A DNA stretch of 33,906 nt, taken from the NCBI GenBank assembly GCA_022705405.1, contig JAKJEN010000012.1, positions 309-34,214 on the forward strand, given 5' to 3'. The notes beneath the pieces were generated by a model. The model searched no databases and was not told the DNA's origin. It saw only the letters and a program-made list of their open reading frames with translations. A program made the position numbers and the translations under genes. Positions 30,835 to 33,906 of the stretch are shown piece by piece. The DNA comes from Planctomycetota bacterium. GTDB lineage: Bacteria > Planctomycetota > Phycisphaerae > Sedimentisphaerales > Anaerohalosphaeraceae. Position 1 is the stretch's first letter. Every line of letters begins with the position of its first letter.

Positions 30835-32778
30835 TTATTTGGCCTCAAATTCAGCATCGATCACATCGTCTCCGCCTTTTCGCCGCACTTGTCCTTCTTC
30901 CGGCGGCGCCTGCTCGGCTCCTTTGGCGGCGCCGGCAGCGGCCTGCTTCTTGGCGGCTTCTTCATAGAGAACTTTGCCTAATTGCTGAATCTCGTTATTA
31001 AAGTTGTCCAAAGACCTTCGAATGGCCTCTCCATCATCGCCCTTTACGGTCTCTTTGAGGTTATTCATCGCGCTTTCAATTTTGCTGCGAACCTCCGCAG
31101 GGACTTTGTCGCCGAATTCCTTCAGCTGCTTTTCTGTCTGATAGATCATCTGATCGGCCTGATTTTTCAGATCTACCACTTCTCGACGTTTTTTGTCTTC
31201 AGCCGCGTGCGACTCGGCTTCTTTGGTCATCTTCTCAACTTCATCTTTGCTCAGGCCGGAACTGGATTGAATCTTGATCGATTGCTCTTTGCCGGTCCCC
31301 AGATCCTTGGCCGAAACGTTCAGAATTCCGTTGGCGTCTATATCGAAGGTTACTTCAATTTGCGGCATTCCGCGGGGAGCCGGCGGAATCCCGGTCAGTT
31401 GAAACCGCCCGAGAGTACGGTTATCCCGTGCAAATTCGCGTTCGCCCTGAAGGACATGGATATCGACACTGGGCTGGCTGTCAGCGGCCGTTGAAAAGAC
31501 TTCTTTCTTGCTGGTGGGAATTGTTGTGTTTCTTTCAATCAATTTGGTCATTACGCCGCCTAAGGTCTCAACTCCCAAGGACAGCGGCGTGACATCCAAT
31601 AAAAGAATATCCTTAACGCCGGCATCTCCGGCCAGAACCGCTCCCTGAATTCCCGCCCCGATTGAGACAACTTCATCGGGGTTTAAGCTTTTATTAGGTT
31701 CTTTACCGAAGATTTCCCGCACAATCTGCTGAACTTTGGGAATGCGGGTCGATCCGCCGACCAACAGCACTTCCGTAATGTCGTTAACCGAATTCAGCTT
31801 ATTGCCCGGCCGATTTTTGGCGTCTTCTATGGCCTTCAGGCAAGGCGTTTTGAGCCGTTCAAAAACCGGCTCGCAAAGGGCCTCAAACTTGCTGCGGGTC
31901 AGGGCGATGTTCAGGTGCTTGGGGCCATTTTGATCGGCGGTGATAAAGGGCAGATTAACCGCGGTTTCAACCTGCGTACTCAACTCGCATTTGGCCTTTT
32001 CAGCCGCTTCCTTGAGGCGCTGATGCGCCATTGGATCGGTCCGCAAGTCGATGCCTTCGGTCTTTTTAAATTCGTCCGCCAGATAGTTAATCAATACCGC
32101 GTCAAGATCGTCTCCGCCAAGATGCGTATCTCCGTTGGTGCTAAGCACCTCGATAAAGTTTTCCTCAATCTCGAGAATCGAGATATCAAATGTCCCGCCG
32201 CCGAAGTCAAAGACGGCGACCTTTTCGTTTTTCTTCTTTTCCAGTCCGTAGGCAAGGGCTGCGGCCGTCGGTTCATTGATGATCCGTTCAACCTGAAGCC
32301 CTGCAATCGTGCCGGCATCTTTTGTCGCCTGGCGCTGGGCGTCGTTAAAATAGGCAGGTACGGTAATTACCGCCTGCGTAACCTTCTCTCCCAGATAATC
32401 CTCCGCGGTCTTTTTCAGATCCTGAATGATCATGGCGGAGATTTCCGGGGGGGTGTATTCCTTGCCGCGTACGGAAACCTTGACCAGTTCATCCGAACCG
32501 CCGGTGATTGTATAGGGAACCATCTTTTCTTCAGAGCCGACCTCTTTGTGACGTCGTCCCATGAACCGCTTGATGGAAAAAACGGTATTTTTCGGGTTGG
32601 TGACCTGCTGATGGCGGGCGATCTGTCCAACCAGACGGTCTCCTTTTTCGGTAAAGCCGACAACCGAAGGCGTCAATCGATTGCCGCTGCTGTTGATGAG
32701 TACCTTCGGGCTGCTGCCTTCCATTACCGCCACTACCGAGTTGGTCGTCCCCAGATCTATACCGATAATTTTAGCCAT
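30835..32778 (-). CDS. dnaK: Chaperone protein DnaK (Hsp70)
   Basis: A 647-residue cytoplasmic ATP-dependent chaperone. The ATPase domain opens [21 protein letters not shown] and contains [31 protein letters not shown] and [14 protein letters not shown] (to about residue 380). The linker [14 protein letters not shown] leads to the substrate-binding domain (to about 500), helical lid and a Gly/Ala/Gln-rich tail ending [10 protein letters not shown]. Full length and intact. AGGAG lies 7 nt before the ATG. No grpE, dnaJ or hrcA is adjacent, so it is a single-gene transcript. Upstream there are a sigma-70-like and a sigma-54-like promoter instead of a CIRCE element. Confidence 0.98.
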   Translation of the reverse strand: MAKIIGIDLGTTNSVVAVMEGSSPKVLINSSGNRLTPSVVGFTEKGDRLVGQIARHQQVTNPKNTVFSIKRFMGRRHKEVGSEEKMVPYTITGGSDELVKVSVRGKEYTPPEISAMIIQDLKKTAEDYLGEKVTQAVITVPAYFNDAQRQATKDAGTIAGLQVERIINEPTAAALAYGLEKKKNEKVAVFDFGGGTFDISILEIEENFIEVLSTNGDTHLGGDDLDAVLINYLADEFKKTEGIDLRTDPMAHQRLKEAAEKAKCELSTQVETAVNLPFITADQNGPKHLNIALTRSKFEALCEPVFERLKTPCLKAIEDAKNRPGNKLNSVNDITEVLLVGGSTRIPKVQQIVREIFGKEPNKSLNPDEVVSIGAGIQGAVLAGDAGVKDILLLDVTPLSLGVETLGGVMTKLIERNTTIPTSKKEVFSTAADSQPSVDIHVLQGEREFARDNRTLGRFQLTGIPPAPRGMPQIEVTFDIDANGILNVSAKDLGTGKEQSIKIQSSSGLSKDEVEKMTKEAESHAAEDKKRREVVDLKNQADQMIYQTEKQLKEFGDKVPAEVRSKIESAMNNLKETVKGDDGEAIRRSLDNFNNEIQQLGKVLYEEAAKKQAAAGAAKGAEQAPPEEGQVRRKGGDDVIDAEFEAK

Positions 32779-32830
32779 AATTTAATCTCCTGTTCTGGTC
32801 GCTGATTGCGTACCTTGTCCTTTTCTTGGG

Positions 32831-32847
32831 TGCAAAGAGTGTGCCAA
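32831..32847 (-). promoter_or_regulatory. Sigma-54 (RpoN) type promoter upstream of dnaK
   Basis: Minus strand TTGGCACACTCTTTGCA matches the -24/-12 consensus TTGGCACG-N4-TTGCA at every fixed position but one, with exact GG-N10-GC spacing. The predicted start near 32821 gives a 43-nt leader ending at the dnaK ATG (32778). Confidence 0.65.
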
Positions 32848-32871
32848 AATACTAAAAAAGAACGTATCTTG

Positions 32872-32900
32872 TTTATACACCAAAGGTTATAATTTATCAA
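32872..32900 (-). promoter_or_regulatory. Sigma-70-type promoter upstream of dnaK
   Basis: On the minus strand, TTGATA (32900-32895), a 17-nt spacer and TATAAA (32877-32872), each 5/6 to consensus. The predicted start is about 85 nt before the ATG and upstream of the sigma-54-type site. Confidence 0.6.
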
Positions 32901-33043
32901 AACAGTTCGATTTCTTGTCATTTTGGCAGACGGCTTCGCATTACGCCCTTTTTGTCAGACTCAGAGACGTCTATTTTGTTTTCAATTTCAAGAAATCGAG
33001 TATATATTTACAAGAAGACCTGTCCTTCATTAAGGAGCCAAAT

Positions 33044-33823
33044 ATGAAGACAAACTATTCTTTGCCGCTAATGGCGGCCCTGATTACGGCGGTTTTTATA
33101 AGCGGATGCAAGAAGACCGCTGAAAACCCGTCTTATCAACCTCCAGTAGAAAGTGGATTTGAAATGGACATATTTAAGACAACCTTAGGGGATCTGGCAA
33201 TCACCTTCATTGGGCATGGGACGCTGATAATGACCTGCAACGACAAGGTCATCCACATTGATCCGTGGACCAATCTGGCCGACTATGCCCAGCTGCCGAA
33301 GGCGGATCTGATTTTGATTACACACGAACATGGCGATCACCTGGACCCGGCGGCTATCGCTCAACTGCGCAAGGAAACCACATCTCTTGTGCTCACAAAA
33401 CAATGCGCCCAGTCAGTGCCGAACGGTCAGGTTCTTGAAAATGGGCAAACCCTGCGAATCAAAGGATTTGAGATAGAGGCCGTGCCGGCGTATAATCTGG
33501 TCCACAAAAATAAAGAAGGCCGTCCGTTTCATCCAAAGGGAGTCGGCAACGGCTATATCATTACATTCGGCAAAACCCGTGTCTATATCGCCGGCGATAC
33601 GGAAAACACGCCGGAGATGAAGGCGCTTAGGGATATCGACATTGCATTTTTACCGATGAATCTGCCCTATACAATGACTCCGGAGATGGCAGCCGACGCA
33701 GCTGTTGCGTTTCGCCCAAAAATCCTTTACCCATATCACTATGGGCAAACCAATCCGCAAGCGCTGGTCAACCTGCTAAGCGACCAAAAAGATATCCAGG
33801 TTCGAATCCGGAAACTGCAATAA
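33044..33823 (+). CDS. Lipidated UlaG-like metallo-beta-lactamase-fold hydrolase
   Basis: 259 residues. Lipoprotein signal MKTNYSLPLMAALITAVFISGCKK with lipobox ISGC (Cys22). The metallo-hydrolase fold follows: AITFIGHGTLIMTCNDKVIHIDPW, THEHGDHLD (His94, His96, Asp98, His99), VGNGYIITFGKTRVYIAGDTE and PYHYGQT for the remaining metal ligands. This is the UlaG/RomA-like branch (the HGT/DPW start). Start at 33044 is set by TAAGGAG 6 nt upstream; the frame is open further upstream but without a signal. Most UlaG-like enzymes are cytoplasmic; here the lipobox places it outside the inner membrane. Substrate unknown. A hairpin with a T-rich tail follows at 33824. Confidence 0.87.
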   Translation: MKTNYSLPLMAALITAVFISGCKKTAENPSYQPPVESGFEMDIFKTTLGDLAITFIGHGTLIMTCNDKVIHIDPWTNLADYAQLPKADLILITHEHGDHLDPAAIAQLRKETTSLVLTKQCAQSVPNGQVLENGQTLRIKGFEIEAVPAYNLVHKNKEGRPFHPKGVGNGYIITFGKTRVYIAGDTENTPEMKALRDIDIAFLPMNLPYTMTPEMAADAAVAFRPKILYPYHYGQTNPQALVNLLSDQKDIQVRIRKLQ

Positions 33824-33862
33824 TCGGCTTTAACGCGGCAGCCGAGGTCTTTATTTTTTTTT
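33824..33862 (+). terminator. Terminator of the UlaG-like gene, overlapping the mscL 3' end
   Basis: TCGGCT (33824-33829) pairs with AGCCGA (33840-33845), then GGTCTTTATTTTTTTT. The T run doubles as the lysine codons and stop region of mscL on the other strand. The stem is short (6 bp). Confidence 0.55.
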
Positions 33863-33906
33863 CAGTATGTCGCGAATTTCCGTCAGCAAAACCTCTTGAT
33901 TGCTCG
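33851..33906 (-). CDS. mscL: Large-conductance mechanosensitive channel MscL, C-terminal fragment (cut by window edge)
   Basis: The 18 visible codons read SNQEVLLTEIRDILKKK then stop. E. coli MscL has KEEVLLTEIRDLLKEQ at its C-terminus, the cytoplasmic helix bundle of the channel, so the match is close over about 13 residues. The rest of the gene lies beyond the window. The channel opens under membrane tension to release solutes during osmotic downshock. Confidence 0.8.
   Translation of the reverse strand, partial: SNQEVLLTEIRDILKKK

Noticed and set aside
31915..32805. Long plus-strand ORF opposite dnaK
   Set aside because: Typical antisense open frame of dnaK; the minus-strand gene is certain.
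32779..32900. CIRCE element expected upstream of dnaK
   Set aside because: No TTAGCACTC-N9-GAGTGCTAA-like inverted repeat is present; the similar-looking GGCACACTC is part of the sigma-54-type site and has no partner arm.
33801..33815. GGTTCGAATCC, the consensus of a tRNA T-arm
   Set aside because: It lies inside the well-supported UlaG-like coding region (QVRIRK) and no acceptor, D-arm or anticodon stem can be folded around it.

Overview
The window looks like chromosomal DNA from a planctomycete, most likely of the Phycisphaerae/Sedimentisphaerales type. The reasons are three proteins ending in a PEP-CTERM sorting tail (PEPATMLLLGLGGLL-RKR or similar), a pseudopilin-like protein with a GFTLMELL cleavage/methylation motif, a Porin_5-type putative porin with an N-terminal coiled coil, a DUF6485 protein, and a strong sigma-54-type promoter. 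The organism assignment is inference; no rRNA or tRNA gene was found.

Layout. 1-287: the end of an IS66-family insertion sequence, cut by the window edge. 359-4233, minus strand: a porin, two PEP-CTERM proteins and a small secreted-type ORF with a (CTT)12 poly-leucine tract. The PEP-CTERM genes carry duplicated leader and terminator sequences. 4576-9933: a phage head cassette (SPP1-like portal, scaffold-like coiled coil, SU10/DUF5309-like capsid, probable head-completion protein) followed by small membrane and lipoprotein genes, with no terminase, protease, tail, lysis or integrase gene. 10100-15855: phosphomannomutase/phosphoglucomutase, pseudopilin-like protein, then murA-DUF6485 (minus) divergent from a CPBP protease, then a DUF2062 protein.

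15887-23180: one probable long operon. It starts with a good sigma-70 promoter, a 38-codon leader ORF and a hairpin that buries the mgtE ribosome-binding site. Then come mgtE, mtnA, a DUF354 protein, two UDP-GlcNAc 2-epimerase paralogues and a GT4 glycosyltransferase, ending at a bidirectional terminator. 23196-24083 (minus) is a PD40 beta-propeller PEP-CTERM protein with two operator-like palindromes upstream. 24383-29687 is a second envelope-glycan operon: Wzx-type flippase, UPF0104/LPG-synthase-like membrane protein, GT2 and a GT39-like membrane glycosyltransferase. Together with the phosphohexomutase these genes look like exopolysaccharide or surface-glycan synthesis, which fits the PEP-CTERM/exosortase lifestyle, although no exosortase lies in the window.

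29680-33906: a NifU-domain protein whose terminator lies inside the convergent glycosyltransferase gene, a DUF4174 protein, dnaK with both a sigma-70-like and a near-consensus sigma-54-like promoter, a lipidated UlaG-like metallo-hydrolase, and the last codons of mscL.

The strongest candidate for an undescribed system is the mgtE leader (15887-16124). It combines an acidic/proline-rich leader peptide resembling enterobacterial MgtL with an 11-bp stem that sequesters the mgtE Shine-Dalgarno sequence. The second is the tail-less capsid cassette.
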